Positions 33,980 through 44,667 of a stretch of DNA of 64,000 nt are shown piece after piece. The notes under the pieces are model-generated. The model had not been told where the DNA came from. It worked only from the letters and a program-made list of their open reading frames with translations, and searched no databases. Numbering within the stretch: position 1 is the stretch's first letter; every line of letters starts with the position of its first letter. The translations under genes and the position numbers were made by a program. The stretch spans positions 62,001 to 126,000 of the forward strand of contig JABMLP010000028.1 in NCBI GenBank assembly GCA_013176395.1. The letters are read 5' to 3'. This DNA is from Venturia oleaginea (lineage: Eukaryota; Ascomycota; Dothideomycetes; Venturiales; Venturiaceae).

Positions 33980-34425
33980 ATGCGTTTCACTGGCCTTTTC
34001 TTCTCCGGCTACCTTCTCTGGTAATTATCTCGAATACTTTCAATCACTGCCAGTCCCTCTCCAGCTAAAAGCCCGTAGTCTTGTAACGGCTCAAAATACC
34101 GAACCACCTCCACCAAAACCAAAGCGAATGGAGCGCGGCTGCTGTAATCCTAAGAATAATGGACGTTGGAAAAACAGCGGTACGGAAACTTGTTGCAACG
34201 CTCGTATCATCCGATCTGGGAGTGCTGTTGCTTTCGGGGAATTTGTGTGGCATGATGATAAGAGAAGATCGGTAAGAAATCCTCGCGGGTATCAATCGCT
34301 TCCTAACCTTTGTTGTTGTTTAGTGTTGGTTTGACGACTGGCAACAGCCGGACTTCAAGAAATGTTGCAACGATGAGGGAAACAAATTGAAAACTCCTGA
34401 CTGGAGTGATTGCAGGCTTACGTAA
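33980..34425 (+). CDS. small secreted cysteine-rich protein (effector-like), three exons
   Basis: Exons 33980-34020, 34079-34271 and 34324-34425; introns of 58 and 52 nt with CTAA-type branch sites; 111 aa. All three phases match and two splices add coding parts that keep the cysteine pattern. Residues 1-18 (MRFTGLFFSGYLLCLVTA) are a signal peptide spanning intron 1. A Pro/Lys-rich stretch (EPPPPKPKR) ends in a dibasic Lys-Arg that could be a Kex2 site. The mature part has eight Cys in the order CC-x15-CC, then C, CC, C (motifs RGCCNP, TETCCNA, SCWFDDW, KKCCND, SDC). No domain is recognised. Size, cysteine number, secretion and position between transposons fit a candidate effector or antimicrobial-type protein; this is inference. 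Confidence 0.75.
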
Positions 34426-34583
34426 GGATTGAGCGAGGAGCCTTTGCAACTCCGAAGAGAGAGAACCTCTCTTCCCAATTCTCTCCCTCTCACCAACACA
34501 ATACTCTCCTTCTCTCTTTAAACTAGTGCGTGACAATAACGGCCATGGTGTTGAGCTAAGTATAGCTAGTCGTGGCTGGTATA

Positions 34584-34629
34584 ACGTAGTCTATAGGCCT
34601 ATGCGCCATATATGCCTGTGCGCCAACCC
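34584..34629 (+). repeat. left TIR of pogo/Fot element
   Basis: Forty-six bases identical to the reverse complement of 36151-36196; TA outside. Confidence 0.88.
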
Positions 34630-35173
34630 CACCGAGTATTCTTACAAAAAACGTATATAATAATAATCAGGATTTATTGTTGTATGTAGGGCTAGGTTAA
34701 GCCTGTGCCAACATCCTCTATCTACAAAGAAAAACCCCTCTTTTCGGGGACAAAAACCGTTTGTTTGCTACCCCGGCTGCGGCCCGCGGCATATCCGCGA
34801 GCTTTACCATCCTAAAAAAAAAAAAAAAAAAAAACCTATATATTTCAACAACACCGCCATCTAAAACAGTAATATACATTTTAATTGGTTCTTTGACGCT
34901 CTGGGCAGGTCCTAGCATTATGCTCAAGCGACTGGCATACGCTGCACTTTGGTGGTGCTCGTTGCCGTACCTGAGCAGGTACATTTTCAACCCCCTCAGT
35001 AGGCGTATGTAAGAGTTCAACCCTCAAAGGTGTTTCGCAAGTGAGAGAAGACTGCTTGTATTTCGAAGTATCTAAGTACAGAGAAGAAAATGTAAATACA
35101 GGAAGGATAGCTCGTATATATAATCCTCCTCTTACAATAGATCCTTCTAGAAAGTATCTTTAAATGGAAACGT

Positions 35174-35254
35174 GACAGCTTGCAAAATAGAACATGGCAG
35201 CTTGCGAAATAGAACATGACAGCTTGCAAAATAGAACATGACAGCTTGCAGAAT
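35174..35254 (+). repeat. 22-bp tandem repeat inside the pogo/Fot element
   Basis: About 3.6 head-to-tail copies of a 22-bp unit, GACAGCTTGCAAAATAGAACAT, with single-base differences (periods start at 35174, 35196, 35218 and 35240). The copies are contiguous, so this is not a CRISPR array. It lies just after the point where the transposase similarity ends. Confidence 0.85.
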
Positions 35255-35290
35255 AACAAGAGAACAATTGGAAATCCAGTCATGGATAAG

Positions 35291-36168
35291 CTAGAGAGAA
35301 GGATTCCATCCCTTAACAGCGTATTCTGCTAGCCACCAGAGACCTATCTCGTTGGTTGTCCAGCCGTTCTCGCTCACGCCAATTGCCCAATCTGGTGGTA
35401 GGATCCCGTCTGAATACCAGGCTGCCTGGTGCATTACTGCCTCAAAAATAACGAGCGGAGGGATTGGAAACCCTTTCGCACAAATAGCCTCAATAACCGT
35501 AACCCACTCATGGTTGCCTGGCTGCGTTGTCCTCGGTCTCCCAGCCTTATCTGCTCCTGTAACAACCTTTGCAGTTGAAATTACCCCATCTGAAAACCAG
35601 TCTCGTCAAAATTGTAGATATCGTCATCGAGGATGCCATGCTCAGCTTGTGTACGTCGTACGCGTTCAAACCAGGCTCGAATTAGGTCTAGGTCTTCGCA
35701 TTTTGCTCGCTGGTAGTCGTACTTGCGGTTGTACTTCGATTTTAGTACGTCGTGGCGGTTAATAAAGTTGCGTACCCAGCATTGGCCTGCAGAGACGAGT
35801 TGGCCATGTTGACTGGCTAAAAGGCTTGCCATAGTCCGTACGGCGGCAACAGTAGGTGGCATACCGCGTTCATCCATTGAAAGTATACGCTGTACAAGGT
35901 ACTCTTCTTCGGTGGGTGTAAGGAGGCGGTTTTTCGCGGTAGAACCAAGTCGTGGTTGAGTACCAGCAATACGGCGTTGCAGGGTATCTCGTGGGACGTC
36001 ATAGGCTTGCGCGGTAGCTCTATAGCTTTGAAAATCGCCGTTTTTATAGGCTTGAACAGCTAGTTCAAGCCTACCTTCTCGGTGTAAGGCCTCTTGTCGT
36101 TGTGGCGGTACCATCTCGTGTGGTAATGGAGGAACGCGTCGCGTTTGGTAGGGTTGGCGCACAGGCAT
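35291..36168 (-). pseudogene. truncated, frameshifted pogo-family transposase
   Basis: From ATG 36168 the frame encodes a psq-type HTH (YKNGDFQSYRATAQAYDVPRDTLQRR in outline), a CENP-B-type HTH (LTPTEEEYLVQRILSMDERG) and the first catalytic Asp (IYNFDETGFQMG). At about 35580 a G run is one base short, which ends the frame. In the next frame the similarity continues (TAKVVTGADKAGRPRTTQPG, ICAKGFPIPPLVIF, WAIGVSENGWT) to a TAG at 35291-35293. The DDE positions beyond this (the usual DGHxSH block and last acidic residue) are absent. The gene is therefore dead by both a frameshift and a truncation. Confidence 0.82.
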
Positions 36169-36196
36169 ATATGGCGCATAGGCCTATAGACTACGT
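36151..36196 (-). repeat. right TIR of pogo/Fot element
   Basis: Inverted copy of 34584-34629. The start codon of the transposase frame (36168) lies inside this TIR. Confidence 0.88.
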
Positions 36197-36198
36197 TA

Positions 36199-37207
36199 TG
36201 CCGAAGATGAATACATAAGTTCGGAATATTACATTCCGGCCTGATACTTGTCACCAATCAGCCCCTGTCGCCAAGAACGACTGAACCACCCCTCTGAGCC
36301 ACGCTAGGACCACAGAGTCACATGATCAATTTTGATTGAGATTCGTTGCAAGCTCATCGCTTTTATCTCATTCAATAATTCTGAGTCGGAATCTCTATGG
36401 TAATACAATGAGGTATCGATGGTGCAACCGCCGAGGTCTTTCCACTCTCACACCATCTCATCAGCCGTGTACAATTCTTTGAAATCGGCCCAGTTTTTAA
36501 CGACCTCAGTTTTTCGCCGACGGCCAGATGCAATTTTGATGTCGGACAGGAGACGTTGATTAGTTTGGTTGATAGATATTGGGAGTAAAGTCTAAGGTGA
36601 GTATTTTGCGATCAATACTATATGATAGGGTTGAGTTGAGAAGATGATCTTTCAGTACGGCGATACAATATTATAAAGTGGACGAATGGATGTGGAAGTT
36701 GTTGTAGGAAAGATGGCCGGGCCTTGAAGAAATCCTGTGCAAGTGCAGTCCAAGCGACATGAGGAACATTGAAATCGAACTGGAACCGGACCAGCCTCTG
36801 ACCCGGTATATCGTTCTCAAGCAGAATGCCCACGAGGTGTTGGAGGATCTGAAGCTGTGCCGAATTCATGCTACATAACTATGCTCTGTCGTCGCCACTA
36901 ATCATCCACACAATTGCAGTTGGAAGTCTAACGCCAACACCAATCAAACGTCAAACACCTGTGGAAAAGGGTTCTCGTCGAATACAAAGGATATCAAATC
37001 CAGGAGATGCAGCAATTCTTGGCACGAGTATAGGGAGAGGGAAGTCGATTTCGGCGGTTCCGGTGCTCTTATCCAGATCTGGAAGCGATAGCGCCACAAT
37101 CGATACATCCTCCATCTCTCCTTTTCACTTTATCCATTTCGGGATGCTTCAGGCAGAGCTGAAAGCCACAAACATAAATGCAGAGATGAGAATGCCTCTG
37201 GCTAGCA
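36199..37207. other. intergenic region right of the pogo element
   Basis: No convincing gene. A 137-codon frame at 36868-37281 overlaps the start of the broken gene that follows and shows no motif; it is not called separately. Confidence 0.35.
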
Positions 37208-38350
37208 GTGCTCCCTGTAGCAGAACAGCAATACGCTACCTACGATGGCCCAATCGTTTATCAGAAATTCGACATCAATGAGTACTCAGTTGGCAAATTC
37301 GATCGTCTCTACGACAATACACACCAGTTCCTCGGCGAAGTAAACTTTACGGCACAGTATCTTTTGTTTCAATGTGGACTTCCAGAAACCTTTTCCATTG
37401 ACGATTTTCCGCGGGCACTTTGCCTGGCACGGAGGCATCTATCAACATTACGAATAACGATCGAGCCTTCAACGGTAACAGCGAGCCGACGTTGCCCAAG
37501 CAGTTTGACTTTCGATGGACAACTAATTTCCAAGACGGACCAGTGAACGGAAGTGTCCTTTCCGTTTGTAATCTCACATTGTCTACCGTTGACGTCGAAG
37601 CCGACTGTCTAGCAAGTGGTTGCTCTGCCAAAAAGGTGCGCTACAATCCCGACCACACAGCCCCAAGCGTTATCACCCACTTTGACAACGACACCTTTGC
37701 CGTCAATTTCTTCGACAATCTTCTTCGGTCAACAGGGCCGCCGGTGAAATCTGGAGTTGGGGATGTACCACTCTACGCAAATCTCATCTCTGGTCAATGT
37801 CTTTGCGTGGTTCAACGTGCCATTCCAAGGCCCGGCTGTTACTGATCAACAAGAATCTCTCGAGTTGGCAAGGATGGCGGTTGCGGGTGCACTTACTCAG
37901 CTGGTTAATACCTACTGTAGCGCTTCGCAATCATTCGGAGATGACTGTTCCGGATACGGAGGCACCTTGGACAATAACTGCACTGCTTGGGCGACCAACG
38001 GCGCCTCCTACAACCGACAATGCCTCATATCTATCCCTTGGATAATCGTTGACTTTGCATCTTGTCTCGTCCTCTTAGGCGCCTCCATCTTTGCTTATTA
38101 GCTGCGCAGACGAATCCTCGCGCCAGATATCTTCGGTTACTTCTCCTCCTTCACGCGCGAAAATCCACACTTTGACTTACCAACGGAGAATGGGCCGACT
38201 TTATCTGGACTCGAGAGGACTAGATTGTTGGGGGATGTCAGGATCAAGATTGGTGTGTTTAAGCAGGATGATGATGGGGTGCCTAGGATTGTTGTCAGTC
38301 ATGGTGTTGAAGGATATGAGGCTGTGGAATTGTCTAAGGTTGGGAAGTAA
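37208..38350 (+). pseudogene. broken fungal multi-pass membrane protein (C-terminal half)
   Basis: Parts of a large fungal membrane-protein family of unknown function are present in three frames. They are an extracellular part (YDGPIVYQKFD...; then CNLTLSTVDVEADCLASGCSA), a TM helix (IPWIIVDFASCLVLLGASIFAY) and the C-terminal signature RRRILAPDIFGYFSSFTREN...LSGLERTRLLGDVRIKIG ending at TAA 38348-38350. Frame changes occur near 37420 and near 37790, and a TAG at 38099-38101 separates the TM helix from the RRRILAPD block in the same frame. The missing N-terminal half is not found upstream. An intron near the TAG cannot be fully excluded, but the other breaks make loss of function likely. Confidence 0.6.
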
Positions 38351-38682
38351 GCGTAAGTGATTACAAATTTATCACCGGGCTGTGTCTTTCTTTTTGTGCC
38401 CTTTCATGTGTGCTGAAATGAGAGTACAGTTTGTTTTCAAGTCCCTTGACTCCAGATTAATATTATCTGGCAATCCTTGGAGTAAAGTTGGCCAGAAAGT
38501 TATCAATGTTGATCTCGAGTTGACTGTGCTGAACGGGCAATACAATGTCGCCGAGTGATAGAGAACGAGCGCTCCACAGTGCCACAATATTTTGAGTTCA
38601 ACATGACATTCATCAACAACAGCTCCATAAGCAACAGCAAAAACAACCACCCAGCATCCCAACAAACCAACAACACCACCAC
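38351..38682. other. intergenic region
   Basis: Spacer between the broken membrane-protein gene and the convergent lysozyme-like gene. Nothing recognised. Confidence 0.4.
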
Positions 38683-39363
38683 CTAATCAACCCACCCCCT
38701 CAACCGATTAACACAATCCCAAACATAATCCCTCGTAGCACTAAACTCAAAATTCAAATCCCACCCGGCAGACCCAGAATTATACTTGCGCATAGCCTTA
38801 AACACATCCCCCCCAACCTCGCCCAACTCCCCCAGAAAAAACACCGCCCCATCAACAACCATCTGATCAACAAGTCCCTGCTCCACAGCCCGATCCCTAG
38901 CATACTCCTCAGCCCCAGCACACCCCCGACACTGCATCATCCCATTACTAGTAACATCCAACGTATCCGGTTCAATCGTCTTACCAGCCCTCAATTCGCC
39001 ATGGGATTCTTGCATGAGGACTGTGAAGAGGACGCGGGGGTCTAGACCGGTTACGGCGGAGGCGTGGAGGACGGCGAGGCGGACTTGTTCTGGTTCGGTG
39101 CTGTTGGCGTGGTTATTCCAGTAGATGGAGGAGCGGTTTATTTCGAAGAGGCAGGGGAAGGGGAGCCAGGTTGATTCTGGGTAGAGGGCGTGGTAGCGTT
39201 CTACTGGGCCTGGGCGGGGCATTTCCCATTTCTTTTGGGCGGTGCAGTGGTTTCTTTCTTTGGGTGGTTGGGTTGTGTTTTGGGGTGGGGGGTGGGTGAG
39301 GAGGGGGGAGGCTATGGCACCTGTGATGGTGCTAGCTGCTAGGGCGATGGTGGAGAGTTTCAT
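38683..39363 (-). CDS. secreted lysozyme / lytic-transglycosylase-fold protein
   Basis: One exon of 226 aa from ATG 39363. Residues 1-19 (MKLSTIALAASTITGAIAS) are a signal peptide. The central part has LFTVLMQESHGELR, where the Glu would be the catalytic acid of an SLT/goose-lysozyme-like fold. It is followed by SNGMMQCRGC (two nearby Cys) and MRKYNSGSAGW with ATRDYVWDCVNRL at the end, a layout found in secreted fungal lysozyme-like proteins. Such proteins could act on peptidoglycan of bacteria or on chitin-like polymers; the substrate is inferred only. The frame is intact, and codon use shifts from C-rich wobble in the 3' half to G/T in the 5' half. Confidence 0.72.
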   Translation of the reverse strand: MKLSTIALAASTITGAIASPLLTHPPPQNTTQPPKERNHCTAQKKWEMPRPGPVERYHALYPESTWLPFPCLFEINRSSIYWNNHANSTEPEQVRLAVLHASAVTGLDPRVLFTVLMQESHGELRAGKTIEPDTLDVTSNGMMQCRGCAGAEEYARDRAVEQGLVDQMVVDGAVFFLGELGEVGGDVFKAMRKYNSGSAGWDLNFEFSATRDYVWDCVNRLRGWVD

Positions 39364-41255
39364 TTTTGCGGTGGTGTTTGGGTTGCTGAAGGTTGTGAGT
39401 ATGATTTTTATCTTTGCTGTTTCTTGGTATGCGAACTTGCATCTCTGGTTGGCCGGATCTTGCTATCGTAGCTTTGATCTTTTCCTCGCTCTTTTTCGTC
39501 GCAGACGCGATTTTATTCGTTTCTGATGTATTGAGGTTCTTCTAGTTCCAGTTAAAAAAAAATCTTTCCTATCGAAAATTCATGATCTGGACAAATTTCG
39601 TCAAAGACACCACGTTACTTACTCTTCTTCACCAAGTTCGTTGTACTTTTCAGATCCTCCTTTCGATCCAGTCAAGCAGCAAAGATTCCGATTTGTATTA
39701 TGTGGACATGTTAAAGTCCGTCGTCCATGGGTCTGACCATTTCGGGCAAAACTCAAAAAGTCAGCGTGCCAAGACAGCGACCGAGCAGTTCAGAAAACTT
39801 TATATTTCCTCCTCAAATTCGGTGGCCTCGGTCTGCAGAGAATATTGTGCCACGCCACCTGGCCGCCCTAAATGTACATGGACTGTTTCAAAGACCTCAG
39901 ATGGACCTTAGGGCAAATAAATTGGTTATTTTATCTCTTGCGCGATTTTCAAATATCTCTTCAAATCGTGTAAACTCGTCTTTACAGATGATACTCACCA
40001 AGTTGAATAATAAGACGGAAAGGACTCCGAAACCGCCACTAGCATCAAAAAAACGCATGGTCCGTCTTGCAAGCTGTGTAAAGACGGTCCAGTATTCAAG
40101 GCTACCTTTTGTGAATCTGGTCCAGACCCAGATAATTATACTCGATGGACCTCCGTGGATGAACAAGACGGACATACCTACGCTGGACGAGCCCCGAAAC
40201 TAGTCGGGTCCTCGCATCCGCAGACAAGATACCCGAAATTCGAATCCAAGGCCGAGTGCGAAGTCCCGTACTTGGCAGGATAGCCTCTATGACGATCCCC
40301 CGACGGACTGATGGAATAAGAATATCTCCTCATTTCTCCTCTCTCTAATGACAAATCCCGAACTCTTAATTCAACAATCCTCCTCGAGATGACCAATCGC
40401 CAAACTGCCATTCCAATCGTCGTATTGAGCCTCTCGCATAGGTTGAGATGATTTTTGTGGTAGCGACTGAGCCTCTTTTGTTGCGGCAGCCTTGGTACTA
40501 GTTGAAGCAGCAGTCTGTGTCTGCATTGCAACGGGCCTGTGATTGAGGCGTCAGGGGAGGGATTGGGGGATGGGATTGAGGTAAATGCATGAGAAGCTGG
40601 TGACAATGGAGAGGCTGTGATGGTTGAAAAAGAGAGGTCAGATGTAGTCGTTGTCGAATCGGGCCGTTGTTATCGACCGTTTACCAGTCCCGAACCCGGA
40701 TCTCCATTCTCCACTACGGAGGTACTGCGGACTGCCATCGCCCAGCGACGTCCTTGATCTGCAACTAACGAGAGGAAGATCTCACATACTGACTCCTGCT
40801 AGTACTCACCACGCATTCACGGCTAAAGACGACATGGGACCGCGGATTGGAGGAGGCCATCCATCAGCGTGTTTCACGACTTGTTCGAATCAGTCATGAC
40901 AATGCTTCCTGTTTCCTCTTCAATCATCAATGCATGTTAGCGTTGTTTCTGCGATGCTAGTCAATCAACCATGGCACCATGGCAGTCAGCACGGCCTCTG
41001 CCTTCTTGCCGTGTCCTGGACCTTCAATCTCAACTCCCCCACTGTGTTTGGGCATTTGCATTCTGGTTAGGAATAAGAAAAATCTGAAGGAACACCCTCG
41101 CTACCACCAACTCTATTCCTTCCTTCTGCGCCCGCGCAAACATTTGGATAAACACGAGTTGAGCTTTTGGTTGCATTCAACACGCCTTCTCCAACTCGGG
41201 CTACAACACGCCAGCTACGTCCAATTACTACTTCGGAAATTGACTGAACGGCATC
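39364..41255. other. 1.9 kb intergenic region
   Basis: Short open frames on both strands overlap each other. One on the minus strand (40175-39897, 92 codons with a hydrophobic segment) starts with ATG but has no recognisable family; it is not called. The last few hundred bases should contain the promoter and leader of the GH72 gene. Confidence 0.35.
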
Positions 41256-42947
41256 ATGGTCGCTGTAAGTACTCTGCCTCTCTGCATGAACTCCCCGAAC
41301 AAATACTGACAATGAACCTCCCAGCTACACAGGTCCCTCCTTGGCCTTCTTGCTCTCGCCAGCACCTCCCTAGCCGTCAATTCAGTCATCATTCAAGGCC
41401 AGGAATTCGTGGACACAGTCACAAGGAACAGGGTTATGATCATTGGAGTCGAGTAAGAGAAATTAGCTACATTGGACAAAAACTGCAGTAGCTAACAGCT
41501 TCTCAGCTATCAACCCGGAGGACAAGCAGGCTACGATCCCAATGTGCGAGCAGACGCGTTGAGCAATGGCACAGTGTGTCTCAGAGACGCTGCTTTACTA
41601 CAGAGACTAGGCGTAAGAGAATTTGTTGGTACCATCACAAGGCTAAACTGATTTTAGGACAAGGTCAACACCATCCGTGTTTACAATGTCGACCCTAGTG
41701 CCAACCACGACCTGTGCGCGAGCATCTTCAATGCTGCCGGAATATACATGATCATCGATGTCAACTCGCCACAGCAGAGCATCAATCGCGCCGATCCGAG
41801 CTCCTCTTACACTCTCGATTACCTGACCCGCATCTTCGCGGTTGTGGAGGCGTTCAAAGGCTACCCGAACACAATGGCTTTCTTCTCGGCGAACGAAGTC
41901 ATGAACGACATCGATACTGGCAGATCCAATCCACCATACATCAGAGTAGGTGGTTCCATTATTACATGTGACGATTGTGGCTGACAATTTAAGGCCGTGC
42001 AACGCGATCTGAGACAGTACATCGCCAAGAACGTTCAGCGCGCCCTCCCAGTTGGATACTCAGCAGCCGATGTGCGACCGATTCTCCAAGACACCTGGGC
42101 GTACCTGCAGTGCAACGACAACAGCACAAGTGACATGTCTCGTTCCGAATTCTTCGGTCTAAACTCGTACTCATGGTGTGGTGCCGACGCGACCTATACC
42201 ACTGCTGGTTATGACCAGCTCGTCACCATGTTCCAGAACAGCAGCATCCCCGTCTTCTTCTCCGAGTACGGATGCAATAAACCTGCTGGCCTTGCTCGTC
42301 CATTCAACGAGGTTCAAGCTCTATATGGTCCACAGATGACCTCCTTATCCGGTGGTCTCGTCTACGAGTATTCTCAAGAAGAATCCGACTACGGTTTGGT
42401 GGTGCTTAATGCCAACGGCTCCGTCTCTCTCCGCGGCGATTATGACAATCTCCAAAATCAATACAACAGATTGAACATCACACTTCTTGAATCCACAGCC
42501 GCAGGAAATACACAGATCACGCCTCCACAATGCTCCGCCTCGCTCATCACGAACTCTGGTTTCTCGCAAGACTTTACTGTACCTGCTCAACCATCTGGTG
42601 CCGCCGCTCTCATCAACTCCGGAATCCCAAGCCCAAACCAAGGCAGGCTGGTTAGCACGGGTGATCTGAACGTCCGACAACAGATCTACTCTTCGAGCGG
42701 ACGATTGATCACAGGTGTTGCTGTGAGGGCGGTAAGTGGTGCAAACACTCCAGGCGGCGAGAACACAAGCGGCAGTGGTGGTACTGGTACTGGTACTGGT
42801 ACAAGCACGACTTCTGGTACTGCTTCCCCGAGCGCGAGCAAGAAAGCAGCAGCCACTTCATTACAGGTCCCTGAAGGTGCGATGATGAGGGTTCTCGTTG
42901 TTGCGAGCGCGATTGCGTTCGGCAGTGGACTGATGTGGAGAGTCTAA
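41256..42947 (+). CDS. GPI-anchored 1,3-beta-glucanosyltransferase, GH72 (GAS/GEL family)
   Basis: Five exons: 41256-41264 (only ATG GTC GCT), 41325-41452, 41507-41612, 41658-41945 and 41994-42947; 494 aa. A signal peptide (LLGLLALASTSLAV) follows the first splice. The GH72 domain shows GVDYQPGG, VNTIRVYNVDP, the acid/base Glu in FFSANEVMNDID and the nucleophile Glu in PVFFSEYGC. A Ser/Gly/Thr linker with a GTGTGTG run precedes a C-terminal hydrophobic tail (VLVVASAIAFGSGLMW), which is the GPI signal. There is no Cys-rich CBM43 module, so this is the GEL1-like subtype. The enzymes cut and rejoin beta-1,3-glucan in the wall at the plasma membrane. All phases match. Confidence 0.95.
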
Positions 42948-44667
42948 GTAGTCTAATATTCTAACTTCCCATGTCACACGTTCAGGTCGTTGATGATGGC
43001 CGGAATTTTATTGAACAGCAATGACGGTAATAATTACGGCTTTTAATGGATTGTTGGATTGCGGGATCTGGTATGACAAAATGCTCATCTTAGAATTGGG
43101 ACATTTCTATTGGCGTGGCGTTTGGGGGTCGGTCGCATCACGAGGTTTTTCTCTTTTGGGGAGAAGCAAAAGAACAAAGTGGGATACTTCGTATGTAGGT
43201 GGCCCAATGGGTCTGTTGGTTGATCACATCAGACTTCGATAGAGAACATGGCCGATGTGATATCGTTGAATTGATAAGTAAGTCTTCTCGGGTGTTTTCT
43301 TTCAGTCTTTTATACTTTCGAGCATGTTTCGCGTTATCTATGAGGGCTTTTTTGTTATCCCGTGCTAAAACTCTTTTGGCGGACGTGACACTCAAAATGA
43401 TAGTTGGTACGTGTTTCGACAGCTTCATGGTGAGTCCTCAACTCCAAGTATGCTTGACGGATGCTGATCAGCCGGATGGATCCGAAGTCGTTTGAGCATC
43501 AAAGGATCGCGAAGCGACTGCGAGTGTTTCGGGTGAGTGCGGACTGAATGCTTTTGTAATCTGGAGACCGGCGGTAAGCTGTCGTTTTCGCCTGGAATGT
43601 GACAGGAATGGGTTGGATTTCGTCACGGAGTCGATAAAATGTCCATTCCACAATGACAGCGGACAACTCGAATCAGTTAATGGGGCATTTTAGGCGAAAA
43701 TGGTTAAGCCAGATCGTGACTATTCACATAGATACTCCCAGAGTTTACACCAGAACTGGAGATCGAGTCATACCACCGGCGAGATCTGGGTTCTCTAAAT
43801 AACAGCCTCGCCTGACAGTCCGTTCCTATGGAAACGATTGAGCCTCTTAAATGGCCGGCGGCTGAAATGGAGTCGAAGTATCCCTAGGCTTCGCATTATA
43901 GAGAGTGGTTGCCAGCAATGATTTGGGGTGCGTAATAATGTTGTGTGGTTGGTAGGTTCCTGCGTAAACTGTCAGCTTTTGCTAGACGCAGTCCAGATGC
44001 AGTTGGGCAGATGAAAGACTTATAATCCAATGCCTAAACTTCTCCTAGTCCTCGTGCTGGGAGTTAGAGGCCGCGTAAACTTATTTAGAAGCAGTTGGGT
44101 CAAGTTCTTAAGTAGCTAAGATATCTCTACTGCTCCAGTCTAAGAGGCTGAAGTTTCACCAAAACGATATAAAACCTCATCTCTTCAGACTCCAGGAAAA
44201 CTCATGACTGGGATGAAAAGCCAAAAGGGCTGAAGTAGTCTCCCTTCTCTTACCTCGCCATATCCTCTGTCCCTTATCCTCAGCTGAATGCGACATAAGG
44301 ATTTGCAGCGGACGAATAGCGACTGACCTTTCCTCAACCGAATCACCACGGCACCAATAAGTTTCCCGTCATCCCCGAATGCGTAATGTGCCCTGTGAAA
44401 TAGGTCTGCGTATAACACCTCGACCTAACAGAATGTCCATTCCACAACTCAACCGGACAATCTCAAGCTCGACTTATTACACCCAGACTTACTTCACAAG
44501 GAATATTACACGTTCGCAATCTCTTCCCATCAACTCATTTCGAACATACATTCCTCATCTCTCCTCTTCTGCATTCATATTTTATCTTTCCCTCTACTTG
44601 AACAGTCTCATCTACCACCATGTCCAAGTCATAATCCTGCTTCAACCAAGAAGCCTGCACCGCAACC
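42948..44667. other. 1.7 kb intergenic region
   Basis: No gene with a recognisable product. Open frames are short (under 115 codons), and several begin without ATG. The right end is the possible leader of the uncertain gene that follows. Confidence 0.35.

Larger units (their letters stand above)
34584..36196. mobile_element. pogo/Fot-type DNA transposon, defective
   Basis: The ends are 46-bp perfect terminal inverted repeats (34584-34629 and 36151-36196) beginning ACGTAGTCTATAGGCCTATG, flanked by TA at 34582-34583 and 36197-36198. The internal 1.5 kb holds a truncated transposase on the minus strand, a 22-bp tandem repeat and an A20-type homopolymer near 34815. Complete elements of this group are usually somewhat longer and encode a transposase of about 500 aa or more. 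Perfect TIRs with a dead gene suggest a non-autonomous copy that could have been moved in trans, or a young copy that decayed by indels. Confidence 0.85.

Noticed and set aside
35174..35254. Possible CRISPR array
   Set aside because: The repeats are contiguous with no spacers, and the genome is eukaryotic.
39727..40203. 158-codon plus-strand frame and its 92-codon antisense partner
   Set aside because: Neither shows a family; only one hydrophobic stretch on the minus strand, too little to call.
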